Assembly: GCF_019393635.1 (NCBI RefSeq)
Contig: NC_057861.1
Location: 75,833,327 to 75,897,326, forward strand
Direction of reading: 5' to 3'
Length of the DNA stretch: 64,000 bases
Origin: Dromiciops gliroides
Lineage: Eukaryota > Chordata > Mammalia > Microbiotheria > Microbiotheriidae
Every line of letters begins with the position of its first letter. Within the stretch, counting starts at the first letter, position 1. This document shows positions 1-11,739 of the stretch, piece by piece. The notes under the pieces are model-generated. The model did not search any database. It saw only the letters and a program-made list of their open reading frames with translations, and was not told the DNA's origin. The translations under genes were made by a program, and so were the position numbers.

Positions 1-618
1 GAAAAATGACCAAAAATTAATTGGAAAATAAATAATCTCATCCTAAAGAATGAGTGGGTCAAACAAAAAAAATCATAGAAACAATCAATAACTTCATCTA
101 AGAGAATGACAATAATGAGACAGCATACCAAAACTTATGGGATGCAGCCAAAGCAGTTCTTAGGGGAAATTTTATATCTCTAAATGCCTACATGAACAAA
201 ATAGAGAAAAAGGATATCAATGAATTAGACATGCAACTAAAAAATCTGGAAAAAGAACAAATTTAAAATCCCCAATTAAATATCAAATTAGAAAATTAAT
301 AAAATTGAAAGTAAGAAAAGTATAGAATTAATAAATAAAATTAAGAGCTGGTTCTATAAAAAAACAATAAAATATAGAAACCTTTGGTTAATTTGATTTT
401 AAAAAAAGAAAGAAGAAAACCAAATTACCAGCATCAAAAATGAAAAGGGTGAACTCACCACCAACAAGGAAGAAATTAAAGCAATAATTAGGACCTATTT
501 TGCCCAACTATATGTCAATAAATATGTCAATCTAATTGAAATGGATGAATATCTACAAAAATATAAACTGCCTAGATTAACAGAAGAGGAAACAAAATCC
601 TTAAATGAGCCCATTTTA

Positions 619-780
619 TTTTATTTACTTATTTATTTATTTTTGGTGAGACAATTGGGGTTAAGTGACTTGCCCAGGGTCACACAGCTAGCAAGTGTCA
701 AGTGTGTGAGGCCGGATTTGAACTCAGGTCCTCCTGACTCCAGGGCCGGTGCTCTATCCACTGCACCACCTAGCTGCCCC
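619..780 (-). mobile_element. CORE-SINE (WSINE1/Mar1-like)
   Basis: Antisense copy with the core GGTTAAGTGACTTGCCCAGG and a CCACCTAGCTGCCCC end, and a T-rich tail at its left. It is flanked by a 17-bp target duplication (TAAATGAGCCCATTTTA, 602-618 and 781-797). It sits in the ORF2 part of the surrounding L1. Confidence 0.93.
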
Positions 781-1884
781 TAAATGAGCCCATTTTAGAA
801 AAATAAATTGAACAAGTCATCAATGAACTCCCTAAGGAAAAATCTCCAGGGCCAGATGGGTTTACAAGTGAATTCTACTAAACATTTAAAGAACAATTAA
901 TTCCAATAATATACAAATATTTGGAAAAATAGGTGAAGAAGGAATCCTACCAAATTCTTTTTATGAGACAAATATGGTTCTGATACCTAAACCAGGAAGA
1001 GCAAAAACAGAGAAAAAAAATTATAGACCAATCTCCCTAATGAATATTGATGCAAAAATTCTAAATAGAATATTAGGAAGGAGATTACAGCTATTTATCA
1101 CTAGGATAATACACTATGACCAGGTGGGATTTATACCAGGAATACAAGGCTGGTTCATTAATAGGAAAACTACCAACCTAATCGACCACATCAATAAAAA
1201 ACTAACCAAAATCAGATGATTATCTCAATAGATACAGAGAAAGCTTTTGAGAAAATACATACCCAATCCTATTAAAAACATTAGAGAACACAGGAATAAA
1301 TGGAGCTTTCCTTAAAATGATAAACAGTATCTATCTTAAACCAACAATAAACATTATATGTGATGGGGTTAAGTTAGAGGCATTCCTGATAAGATAATGG
1401 GTGAAACAAGGATGCCCATTATCACCCCTATTATTCAATATTGTACTAGAAATGTTAGCCTTAGCAATAAGAAGAAAAAGAAATTAAAGGAATTAGAATA
1501 GACAAGGAAGAAACAAAACTATCACTCTTTACATATGATATGATGGTATACTTAGAGAACCTAAAGAACCAATTAAAAAACTACTTGAAACAATTAACAA
1601 CTTTAGCAAAGTTGCAGGATATAAAATAAACCCACATAAATCATGAGCATTTCTATATATGACCAGCAAAGCGCAGCAGCAAGAGGTAGAAAGAGAAATT
1701 CTATTTAAAATAACTGTAGAAAAAATAAAATATTTGGGAGTCTAACTGCCAAGGCAAACCAGGAAGTATATGAACACAATTACAAAATACTTTTCACACA
1801 AATAAAATCAGATTTAAACAAATGGAAAAATATCAATTGCTCACAGGTAAGAAAAGCTAATATAATAAAAATGACAATTCTACC

Positions 1885-2337
1885 TGTGATGAAATAATGG
1901 GATTTTAGCAGATACTCAAAGACCCACCTGTAGATTAATCTATACTGATTGAATCGAGTGAGAGTGATTGACTGCTGATTAAGCCTACTTCAAGTTAATT
2001 GGATTGTATCAAGTTAATTGGATTGTAATCACACCTGGCTATCCCTTAAGAAGGTATTGTTCTCAGAAACTAGACTGTGAACTCAACTTGAGAACACCTT
2101 CAAAGACAATGGATTTAGATGATGCCAACCAAACACCTTGAAGCAGGGTGTAAGGACCGCCTCTGTTCCAGATGTATAAAAAAGCTTCCACAAACAGCTG
2201 GCGAAAGGGTGTTCCTGATTAAAGCAGGCTCCTGGAGGAGGACTTCAGGAAGAACCCAACCAGGCTGGAACTCTAGGCTAGACTGGAGCTGAAGCTTCTG
2301 ATTTAAGGTGACCACAATTTAGATTTTAAACATCACA
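1885..2337 (+). mobile_element. Solo LTR of an endogenous retrovirus, nested in L1
   Basis: A 453-bp block interrupts the L1. It begins TGTGATG and ends CATCACA, a perfect 7-bp inverted pair, and is flanked by TACC on both sides (1881-1884, 2338-2341). A TATAAAAAAGC box near 2176 fits a promoter within the repeat. No internal retroviral genes are present, so it is a lone LTR. The 4-bp duplication suggests a class I (gammaretrovirus-like) relative, but the family is not certain. It is younger than the host L1. Confidence 0.8.
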
Positions 2338-3742
2338 TACCTAAGTTAAATTTACTTATTCAGTGCCATACCAATCAAACTGTCAAAAATTATTTCACAG
2401 AGCTGGAAAAAATAATTACAAAATTCATCTGGAAGAACAAAAGGTCAAGAATATCAAGGGAATTAATAAAAAAAGGGAAAGGAAGGTGGCCTAGATGTAT
2501 CAGATCTGAAACTATATTATAAAGCAGCAACCATCAAAACTATTTGGTATTGGCTAAGAAATAGAGTGGTGGATCAGTGGAATAGGTTAGGCACACAAAA
2601 CACAGCAATCTCCTATTTGATAAACCCAAAGACAAAAAGCTGGGAAACAATTTTTACAGCTAGTGTTTCTGATAAAGGCCTCAAATCTAAAATATAGAGA
2701 ACTGAAGCACATATATAAGAATACAAGTCATTCTCCAATTGAGAAATGGTCAAAGGATATGAACATGCAGTTTTCAGATGAAGAAATTAAAGCTATCTAC
2801 AGCCATATGAAAAAATATTCTCATTCACCACTGATTAGAAAAATGAAAATTAAAACTACTCTGAGGTGCCACCTCACACCTATCAGATTGGCTATTATGA
2901 CAAAAAAGGAAAATGAATAAATGTTGGAGAAGATGTGGGAAAATGGGAACACTAATGCATTGTTGGTGGAGTTGTGGACCGATCCAACCATTCTGGAGAA
3001 CAATTTGGAACTATGCCCAAAGGGCTATGGGGCTGTGCCTGCCCTTTGGCCCAGAAATACCATTACTAGTTCCATATCTCAAAGTGATCATAAAAAAGGG
3101 AAAAGGACCCACATGTACAAAAATATTTCTAGTAGCTCTCTTTGCGGCAGCACAGAATTGGAAATTGAGGGGATGCCCATCAATTGGGGAATGGCTGAAC
3201 AAGTTGTGGTATATGAATGTAATGAAATACTATTGTGCTATAAGAAATGATGAGCAGGTAGATTTCAGAAAAACCTGGAAAGACTTACATGAATTGATAC
3301 TGAGTGAAATGAGCAGAACCAAGAGAACATTATACATAGTATCAACAACACTGTGTGATGATCAGCTGTGATAGACTTAGCTCTTCTCAGCAATACAATG
3401 ATCCAAGACAATGCCAAAAGACTCATGGTGGGAAATGCTCTTCACATTCAGAAAAAGAACTATGGAGTCTGAATGCAGATTGAAGCATACTATTTTCACT
3501 CTTCTTGTTGTTGTTTATTCTTTCTTGCATTTTTTTTTCTTTTTTTCTGATTCTTCTCTTACAACATAAGCAATGTAGAAATAGGTTTGACATGATTGTA
3601 ATATATAACCTATATCAGATTGCTTGCTGGCTTTGGGGACAGGGAGGGGGGAGGGAAGAGAGTATGGGAGAGAAATTTGGAACTCAAAACAATATCTTTA
3701 CATCTAATTGGAAAAAATTTTTTTAATTCAATAAAAAAATTA

Positions 3743-4538
3743 AGTGAGGGAGAGCAAAGAGTTGGGCATGATTAATGTTATAAATCTAGGTGTCTAGAAG
3801 GATTGTGGTACCCTCAAAAATGAGGAATTGTGGAAGATAGGTTTTAGGGGAAAGATAATGAATTATACTTTGGATGTTAGTTTCCAGATTCTTATAGGTT
3901 GTTGGAAATGTAGCTAGTGAAGGTACAGGAATGAAGGTCAGGATAAAGATTATGGCTGGATGGAGTTATTTGCATAGATGTGAAAACTGAACACATGGAA
4001 ACAGATGGAGTCATAAAGAGAATGGATAGAGGGAAGGAGGCCTTGGAGTATATGTGCACTTAGGGTGTGTAAGCGTGTAACTCAGCAACAGGAAGAGTCT
4101 GAGGGGTGAAGAAGGAAGAGAGCCCAATGTCATGAAAACACAAAGAGGAGGGAGTATCCAAGAGGAGAGATTGATCAGCAGTATAAAATACTAAAGGGAA
4201 TCAGGGAAAGGTCAAGAAGGATAAAAAGGGAGATGTCTGTTGGATCTGACAATTAAGAGATCTTTGGTAACTTTGGAAAAAGCGGTTGAGTGATGAGGTT
4301 CGAAACAAGACTGTAAGGGATTGAGAAGTGAAGAGAAGGGAATAAATATGCTTTTATATAGCACGTACTGTGTGCTAAGCATTTTTTAACAAACATCATT
4401 TTATAAAAAGTGAGAGGAGGAACTGGACTTTGCTTCTTTTGGGAATATTGCTCCATAAGGGAGGAGATATATATTAGAGAATAGTTTGAGGGGATAGTGA
4501 AGGGTTTTAAAATAATATTTAAAAATTTTTATCTTTTC
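3743..4538. other. Intergenic, no gene seen
   Basis: Purine-rich single-copy-like sequence between the L1 3' end and the next SINE. No coding exon, RNA gene or clear repeat is recognised here. Short open frames lack any family similarity that I can see. Confidence 0.5.
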
Positions 4539-4703
4539 GGGGCAGCTAGGTGGCACAGTGGATAAAGCACCAGCCCTGGATTCAGGAGGACCTGAGTTCA
4601 AATCTGACCTCAGACACTTGACACTTACTAGCTGTGTGAACCTGGGCAAGTCACTTAACCCCAATTGCCCCCCACCATCACCACCAACAACAACAACAAG
4701 AAA
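4539..4703 (+). mobile_element. CORE-SINE (WSINE1/Mar1-like)
   Basis: Sense copy starting GGGGCAGCTAGGTGGCACAG, with a (CAA)n-type tail. A diverged target duplication (AAAATTTTTATCTTTTC on the left, AAAAAATTTATCTTTTC at about 4704) flanks it. Confidence 0.92.
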
Positions 4704-4718
4704 AAATTTATCTTTTCA

Positions 4719-5773
4719 ATGAACAATAATCCACCTTCTCTCCCTTCCACCTTCCTTCCAAATTTAACAATTGGGGCAAGCCTATAGGAACTGACTCTGG
4801 CACACTCTTGCCTTATATGTACATTAAATATCTGTGAAGTAATTAGTGCCCCTATTACCCACATTGGAGGAAACCTATACATGAGTCATAGCTAACTTCA
4901 TTTTGAAATTTTTCCCGAAGGCAAACAAAACCTTTTGTAACAAATATGCACAGTCAAGCAAAATAAATTCTTGCATTGGTCACATCCAATAAATATATAT
5001 CAATCTGTCTGGGTGGCATATTTCATCACAAGTTTTCTCGAATAGTGGTTGATCATTGTGTTCGTCAGAGCTCTGAAGTCTTTCAAAATTACTATTACAA
5101 TGTTGTTGTTTTTATAAGAAGGTGAGTTTTCAAAATTATATTAAATTTTTTGTTTAGGATAGAGGAGACCTGAGCATATTTGTAGGCAGCAGAGAATGAG
5201 CCAGTAGATAGAGATTAAATATTAGAGATGGGGGAAGAGGGAAGTGGGAAGATGTGATTGAGGTGACAATATACTATAGGAGACAGAAGGGGATGGGATT
5301 GAGGGTATAAGTAGAAGAGCTGGCTTTGGTTAGAAGGATCAATCAGTCAATATGCATTTATTAGGCACCTACTATATATGCCACTATGTTTACTGGGCTA
5401 AGCACTGGGAATATAGAAAATGGTAAAGTACAGTTCCTGTTCTCAGTGAGCCAACATCTTCATCATATACTGGGATAAAGAAGAAGGAAATCGGGGTGAC
5501 GCCAAGGGATTATGAGGTGAGAATGGGAAAGGGGGAAATGTATAATGAATGGCCTCTATTTTCTCAATAAAGTTTGAGTAGAGGTCTTCTGCTAAGCAAA
5601 TGGGGAAAGGTGATGTAGGAGGTTTGAGGATTGAAGAGAAGATTTGGAATAGCCATTGTGGGAAATATGGGATACAATCAATTATGGAGGAAGAAAAGAA
5701 TTGCCTTGTAGTGAGAGCACAATTAAAATTAGTTAATATAATTTGTAGTGGGCCCAGTCAAAATGCCGTCTTT
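4719..5773. other. Intergenic, old repeat scraps
   Basis: No gene is seen. Around 5345-5470 lies a diverged copy of an old dispersed repeat with the signature CATTTATTAGGCACCTACTA. Similar tracts occur at 14080, 17930, 57360 and 63600. The family is not assigned. Confidence 0.5.
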
Positions 5774-5931
5774 GGGGCAGCTAGGTGGCGCAGTGGATAA
5801 AGCACTGGCCCTGGATTCAGGAGGACCTGAGTTCAAGTCTGGCCTCAGACACTTGACACTTACTAGCTGTGTGACCCTGGGCAAGTCACTTAACCCCCAT
5901 AGCCCCACCAATAAAATAAAATAAAATAAAA
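5774..5931 (+). mobile_element. CORE-SINE (WSINE1/Mar1-like)
   Basis: Full-length sense copy ending in an (ATAAA)n tail. The 13-bp target duplication (AAATGCCGTCTTT, with one mismatch in the second copy) lies at 5761-5773 and 5932-5944. Confidence 0.93.
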
Positions 5932-6529
5932 TAAATGGCGTCTTTACTTTCCATGGGATGCTTGAATGCTTTGTGTTCCTGTCTTTGTTCATGGACACCT
6001 GTGAGTCCTTTAGTTTAATGCATTTTCTGTGGTAGATGAAATAATGCTGTCCCATACAGTACTTATCCTCAGGGGTGTGCTGATAAATGTTTAAGAAACT
6101 GGCTTTCTGAGCAGACACACTTTTAAGTTTAATCTGCATTCTTATCATATTCTCCATCACTTTCTTAAGTGTTGAAAATAACCAAGTAATAAATCAAGGC
6201 CTGATTCATAGTATCTGCCAATTTTGAAGGTGTAAATGTTCACACTGAAAATTGAACAATTGGGGCAAGCCCATAGGAACTGACTCTGGCACGCCTTTGC
6301 CTTATATGTACATTAAGTGGCTGTGACATAATAAGTCATCCTATTACTCACATATGAGCTGAGAGTCCCTGGGGGGCCCTGGGCCTTGGATTAAAAATTG
6401 GATGAAATTTGTTCATTTTTTTCCAGTAACGACAAACTATTTATTTAACTTGAATATGAGGGTCAGTAATGACAACGTGCATTTCTACAGCATTTTCCAA
6501 AATACCTCTTTTTTTGGTTTTGTTTTTTG

Positions 6530-6720
6530 ACCACACCCAAGAGGTAGGTGGGGCCCAGGTGTGATGATCTTCATTTTACAGATGAGGAAATTTAGGCTCA
6601 GACAACTAAAGTGACTTGTTTAAATTCACAAATGATTAACAAGTGTCAGAGCTGGGAACTTAGACCCAGGTCTTCCAACTTTAGGTCTTGTGTTTGTATT
6701 ACTTCATCACAGTCACATAG
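6530..6720 (-). mobile_element. MIR-type SINE, old
   Basis: Antisense MIR-like sequence: a TTTTACAGATGAGGAAATTTAG block, a diverged core, then the tRNA-like end. It is much more diverged than the CORE-SINEs with target duplications, as expected for an element older than the marsupial-eutherian split. Confidence 0.7.
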
Positions 6721-6859
6721 CTCTAGTTTGACTCCTCTTTTTGCCCTTCTAAGCTAGGATTTCATACCTTCACCCTTGGATTCTTGGAATTCTACTTCTA
6801 GCCTCCCTTCCTTCAGATCCATCCTATAAACTCAACAAGCTAATCTTAAAACAATTTGC

Positions 6860-7180
6860 ATTATGTCCTCCCATGCACAACATGCCCACAATGGCCCCTG
6901 GCGATCTCATAGAACAAGTTGTAGAATCACAGAATAGAGAGAGAAGGAACCTTAATGGTTACTTGGTCCAACCCGTAATGGAAAAGGCATCCTTCTATAA
7001 GAAGACTTCAAGGGGTCCCATAATCCCTTGGGGCAGCCCATTTCATTCCACCTTGAGATAGTTTGAATTGAAGAAAAAAATAAATTGGCCTTTTTGTCAA
7101 TTCCACCCATTGCTCCTAGTACTGCTCTTTAATCATTTTTCCACATGATAGGTCTTCAAATATCCTAACATGGGTCCTTC
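6860..7180. repeat. Old dispersed repeat fragment, family unassigned
   Basis: Contains TAGAATCACAGAATAGAGAG and later CCACCCATTGCTCCTAGTAC. The second motif recurs near 41690 beside similar text, so the two regions share an old repeat. I cannot name the family. Confidence 0.45.
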
Positions 7181-7229
7181 AAGATACCTCTTCCTAACTT
7201 TTGGGACCTTTTTATTTTTCTATTCATGC

Positions 7230-8215
7230 ATCAGATCATTCTTGCTTATCCTGATACTGTGCTCTGTTCCCTAGTCTGATCAGAGTTATTAAAACTTTCA
7301 AAGTTATTTGTTGTAATGATTGGAATGACGCCACCTGCTGGAGACTTACTGTAGAAAAGCTCCGGCATGAAAGGAAGGTCTTTGAGGGCAAGACCATGTG
7401 TCTTTTCGTTGGCATCAGGAAGTGACGTTTGCTGGTGGGAGGAGGAAGGGGGAGCTGGGCGCTCTGTCTCTCTCTTTTTTCCTGAGGATGCCGGTGGAGA
7501 AGGGAGCTAGAAATGCGCTCTTCCTTTAATAGATAGGAATCTAGGCCTTTTCTTCTCTCTTTACCAAATTCTTATTCTCCTTAATAAATGCTAAAAAGCC
7601 AAACTCTTGCTAAAGCTTATAATTTATTGGTGACCACTCATTAGATATTTTAGACAGAATAGCTAGAATTTTAGCCTTAACATTGTCTTTACAGAACTGC
7701 TATTTTATAAATCGCTCTCCTGGTTCTGCTCACTTCACTCTGAATTTGTTCACACACATCTTCCCAGATTTCTCTGATAATGTCTCCTTCACAGCACAAT
7801 TACACACAATTATATTCCATAAAATTAATATACCATAATTTGTTCAGCTATTCCCCCACTGATAGGAACTCGATCAATTTCCAAATCTTTGCCACCACAA
7901 GAAGAGCTTCTATAAATATATATTTTTACATGTGAGTCTTTTCCCTCATTCTTCGGTATCTTTGGAGTATAGATCCAGCAGTGGTATTGCTGAGTTAAAG
8001 GGTATACAGAGCTTAATGACTTTTCAGGTATAGTTCCAAATTGTTTTCCAGAATGACTAGACCAATTCACATCTCCACCAAGAGTGCATTAATGTTCTTG
8101 TTTCCCTACAGACTTCTTTCCCCCCAGCATTTGTGACTGGGGGGGGGGGAGAAACATTATAAATCTGTATAAAGTAGTACTTCAGAGTTGATATAATTTG
8201 CATTTCTATCAGACT
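7230..8215 (-). mobile_element. LINE-1 3' fragment, antisense
   Basis: Reverse complement of the ORF2 C-terminal and 3' region seen in sense at 2850-3370. The shared landmarks are GTTCTGCTCACTTCACTCTG and the AATTTGTTCAGCTATTCCCC stretch. A solo LTR at 7312-7682 splits it. Confidence 0.8.
7312..7682 (+). mobile_element. Solo LTR of an endogenous retrovirus, nested in L1
   Basis: A 371-bp block running from TGTAATGATT to CCTTAACA, with TTGT directly repeated on both sides (7308-7311, 7683-7686). It contains an AATAAA signal at 7583-7588. The antisense L1 text continues across the insertion. No internal genes are present, so it is a lone LTR. The 4-bp duplication hints at a class I relative, and the sequence differs from the LTR at 1885. 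Confidence 0.75.
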
Positions 8216-9395
8216 TCCAGGTCACATGACCAATAAAATGGAGGATTAGACATTTTCTCTGATCCTCATGAACTCTCAAATTTTTCCAAAATAGGAATTA
8301 AGTACCAAAGATAAAAGTTGTGATTTCTCCACAATCTAGGACACCAAGAACCCAAAGAAGGCAAAAACTTGATGAACTAATAGCAGAGGAGGCCAATAAT
8401 CCCTAAGCTTTAAGATGCACTCATTCAGCATCCTCTCTCTCACCACCCAGCAGGGCTGCACAAGCCACATGCTTCAAACAGAATTCAACTCCATACCCTG
8501 ACAAGTGCCATCGAGATCCAGAGGGCAGAAATTTATTCAGGCTCCAATAACAGCATGGCAGCACTCTACTACAATAGACCACAGCTTGAAAATGGAGAAT
8601 CAGAGGAGAAAAGAGCAGTATATGTGTCCTTGCTTCTAACAGAACTCAGCTCTACACTCTGACCCTCCCCTCCTCTAATTGCCTTGGAGATCCAAACTCT
8701 AAATGGCAGAAATTTGCTCAGATTGTAATAGGAGCCCGGCAGCATTCTGTGCCAATGGACCAGAGAACTGAAGAAGCAAAGGGAATGAAGTAGGATCCAT
8801 ATATGTGGGACTGTATAGCACTTCACTAAGTCTGAGGCAAAAAACCAGCATTCAACTGGAGCCAATTCTGTCCCCTGAGAAATCACTTGGGCATGAGACT
8901 GAGGCTGGTGAACTAAGAATTGCCCAATGTAAGAGGAGGCTAAAATGCTTTGAAATTAATCCCCAGGGTAATTGCCATTAAAGGGGAAGGTGTCAGAAAG
9001 TGAACAATAAGGGGAAAATAAGGTGGGGAGGGGATTAAAGTGACCAAAGATTTTAGTTTGATGAAAATTTAAAGACCTTGAATAGAAACAGATAAACCAA
9101 TAGGAGAAGATATTAATTACAAAAGGAAATATGACTTCCAAATCATATCAAAAAGTTCAGGCATCTATGATTATGACTAGGGAGGACAAAGGAAAGGCAA
9201 GAAGTGAGGAGGAGAAAGACCTTCAAATGGAAAGGGAAAGATATTTGAATAACACAAGACTATTCTGCATCCACCAGAAAACACTGAGGGGTGGGAGGGA
9301 TGGGATAATGTGTTACAAGGGGGAAGAGAAGAGAATAAGCATTTATTGAGCACCTCCTATATGCCAGGCATTATGCCAAGCACTTTTTTTTTGTT
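8216..9395. repeat. L1 5'-region-like sequence with two tandem units
   Basis: No gene is seen. Two imperfect direct units begin at 8477 and 8638 (about 161 bp apart). They share AACAGAACTCAGCTC-like starts, GAGATCCA..GGCAGAAATTT cores and TATATGTG ends. This resembles the monomers of an L1 promoter region, but the assignment is inference. Confidence 0.4.
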
Positions 9396-9467
9396 CAAGC
9401 ACCAATTTACAACATTTATTTTATTTTTTCCAGTTACATGTAAGGGTAGTTTTCAACATTCATTTTC

Positions 9468-9621
9468 TTTTCTTTTCTTTTTTTTTTTGCAGGGCAATGA
9501 GAGTTAAGTGACTTGCCCGAGGTCACACAGCTAGTGTCAAGTGTCTGAGGCTAGATTTGAACTCAGGTCCTCCTGAATCCAGGGCCGGTGCTTTATCCAC
9601 TGTGCCGCCTAGCTGCTCCCT
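9468..9621 (-). mobile_element. CORE-SINE
   Basis: Antisense copy with a poly-T left end. The target duplication CAACATTCATTTTC (9454 and 9622) flanks it. Confidence 0.92.
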
Positions 9622-9731
9622 CAACATTCATTTTCATAAGATTTAGAGTTCCAAATTTTTTTCCCTTCCTCCCTTTCCTTCCCCCTCCACAAGACAGCAA
9701 CCAGGTTATATATGAACAATCCACAAGTGCT

Positions 9732-9875
9732 CTTTTTTTTTTTGGTGAGGCAATTGGGGTTAAGTGACTTGCCTAGGGTCACACAGCTAGTGTTAAGTGT
9801 CTGAGACCAGATTTGAACTCAGGTCCTCCTGACTTCAGGGCCAGTGCTCTATCCCCTGTGCCACCTAGCTGCCCC
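9732..9875 (-). mobile_element. CORE-SINE
   Basis: Antisense copy starting after a T run and ending CACCTAGCTGCCCC. Only about 20 bp separate it from the next copy. The left flank CACAAGTGCTCTTTTT matches CACAAATGCTCTTTTT beyond the second copy, so the pair shares one original target. Confidence 0.9.
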
Positions 9876-9894
9876 TAAAATAAATGCTAGATAA

Positions 9895-10045
9895 TTTTTT
9901 TTTTTTTTGGTGAGGCAATTGGGGTTAAGTGACTGGCCCAAGGTCACACAGCTAATAAGTGTTAAGTGTCTGAGGCTGGCTTTGAACTCAGGTCCTCCTG
10001 ACTCCAGGGCCAGTGCTCTATCCACTGCGCCACCTAGCGGCCCCC
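9895..10045 (-). mobile_element. CORE-SINE
   Basis: Antisense copy with a T-run tail, second of a pair with the element at 9732. Its right flank is the far copy of the shared CACAAATGCTC target duplication. Confidence 0.9.
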
Positions 10046-10600
10046 ACAAATGCTCTTTTTATCAATTCTTTCTATGGGGGTGGATAGTAAGCTTCGTCAT
10101 TAGTTCTTTGGGGTTGTCTTGGATGATCCCATTGCTGAGAGTAGTTAAGTCATTCACAATTGCTCATTGAACAATACTGCTGTCACTATGCACAATGTCC
10201 TCCCAGCTCTGCTCACTTCACTATACATCAGTTCATGAGTCTTTCCAGGTTTTTCTGGGATCATTTCCTATAGCACAAGACCATTCCATCACAATCATAT
10301 ACCACAGCTTCTTCCATCATTCTTCAATTGATGAACATTCCCTTGATTCTCAATTCTTAGCCACCACAAGGAGTTACTATAAATACTTTTTGTACAATTT
10401 TGCCCTCTTTTCTCTTTTTCATGATAACTATTGTTAACTGTTTCCCTTCAATCCTCTTCCCTTCCCCAAGATATTTATTCTATTATCCATCTTCTTTCAT
10501 CCTATTCTTCTTCAAAAGTGATTTGTTTCTGCCTGTCCCCTCCCCCAATCTGCCCTTCCTTCTTTTGCCCCTCTCTTTTTATACCCCAAGCACGTTTTAA

Positions 10601-11170
10601 AATTTTATCTCATTTGATCTCATTTTATCAAAGAACAATGGACCTCAAGATGCAGCCCAGGGTGACAGACCCTGCAAATGTAAGCCTAGCAATAAATGAA
10701 AAAACATGACTTTTAATAAAAAGAGAAGTTTGAAACATTCCTAGAAAGAAAAACAGACTTGAAGAGATTATTTCATTCTCAAATACCTCAGACAACAAAA
10801 ATACAAAGGTAAACAAATACAGCAACCAAGTAAAACAATAAAATGATAACAGAGAGACCATTAAGAGATTTCTTTCTAATTATACATGAGGAGACAAGGG
10901 TGTAAGCAGAAGTCAAATAGAAGTAATAATGGAGAAACAGTTAAACTTCACAATACCCCACCTATTGGTTAATCAATGCTTTTTTGTAGGTGTAAGTGAC
11001 AGAATGGGCATTCACATAAAAAGAGAGAGGGATGAAGAAGATAGGGAGGAGTGTATTATGTATTTTAATTAAGTCAAAGGCTAACAATGAAGGGGAATAA
11101 GTCCCATGATATTTCAGGAAGAAGAGAACCTGCAAGAGAATGGGTAAGGAGGAAAAAGAAGGGATTTTGG
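10601..11170. other. Intergenic, no gene seen
   Basis: A-rich sequence, possibly the degraded 5' part of an L1, without clear landmarks. There is no coding exon with a splice signal or family similarity. Confidence 0.4.
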
Positions 11171-11319
11171 GGGGTTTTTTTTTGCAGGGCAATATGGGTT
11201 AAGTGAGTTGCCCAGGATCACACAGCTAGTAAGTGTCAAGTATCTTTGGTCACATTTGAACTCAGGTCCTCCTGAATCCAGGGTCAGTGTTTTATCCACT
11301 GTGCCACCTAGCTGCCCCA
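11171..11319 (-). mobile_element. CORE-SINE
   Basis: Antisense copy with the core GGGTTAAGTGAGTTGCCCAGG. The flanking duplication is GAAGGGATTTT. Confidence 0.9.
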
Positions 11320-11576
11320 GGAAGGGATTTTTTTAAAAAGAAAGAAAGCAGAAGGGAGCGTTTACCACTGATGAACACTTCTATAGGAGAAAAGAGATAT
11401 TCTATAAAGGGAGCTAAATACCTTATGATGAAATTATCTGCAGGGAGAAGGAGAATCAGAATTTCAGGGGATAACTGACACCCAAAAGAGGAGAAGAGCA
11501 TGGACCCCATTTCAAAGCAAATGGGGAAAAAAATTACCAAGGAGAAGGCAAATTGAATCAAGAATAGACTGCACAA

Positions 11577-11724
11577 GGGCAGCTAGGTGGCGCAGTGGAT
11601 AAAGCACTAGTCCTGGATTCAGGAGGACCTGAGTTCAAATTCAGCCTCAGACACTTGACACTAGTTTTGTGACCCTGGGCAAGTCACTTAACCCTCATTG
11701 CCCTGCCCTGCCCCCCCCCCAAAA
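11577..11724 (+). mobile_element. CORE-SINE
   Basis: Sense copy ending in a C-run then an A-rich tail. The target duplication GAATAGACTGCACAA / GAATGGACTGCACAA flanks it. Confidence 0.92.
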
Positions 11725-11739
11725 GAATGGACTGCACAA

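Larger units (their letters stand above)
1..3742 (+). mobile_element. LINE-1, 3' part (ORF2 and 3' end), 5' cut by window edge
   Basis: Sense-orientation L1. Reverse transcriptase is readable at about 974-1219, with the motif [15 protein letters not shown] followed by QVGFIPG. The ORF2 C-terminal part is open at 2913-3371 and is followed by a 3' untranslated part ending in an A-rich CAATAAAAAAATT tail near 3742. Stops and frameshifts break ORF2 throughout, so the copy is dead. It carries a SINE (619-780) and a solo LTR (1885-2337). The L1 sequence resumes cleanly after each one. The window starts inside the element, so its total length is unknown. Confidence 0.9.
9396..10600 (-). mobile_element. 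LINE-1 3' region, antisense, with three SINEs inside
   Basis: Antisense L1 3' end and ORF2 tail, with landmarks CCAGTTACATGTAAGGGTAG, CACTTCACTATACATCAG and ATATACCACAGCTTCTTCC. SINEs at 9468, 9732 and 9898 interrupt it. The right edge is uncertain. Confidence 0.75.

Noticed and set aside
541-783. 80-codon frame ending in DLNSGPPDSRAGALST
   Set aside because: The text is the antisense CORE-SINE read as protein. The same peptide appears wherever the SINE does (for example 4401, 5729, 15301, 19091, 21289).
6860-7180. Small RNA or exon near 6.9 kb
   Set aside because: The motifs recur near 41.7 kb, so it is a dispersed repeat.
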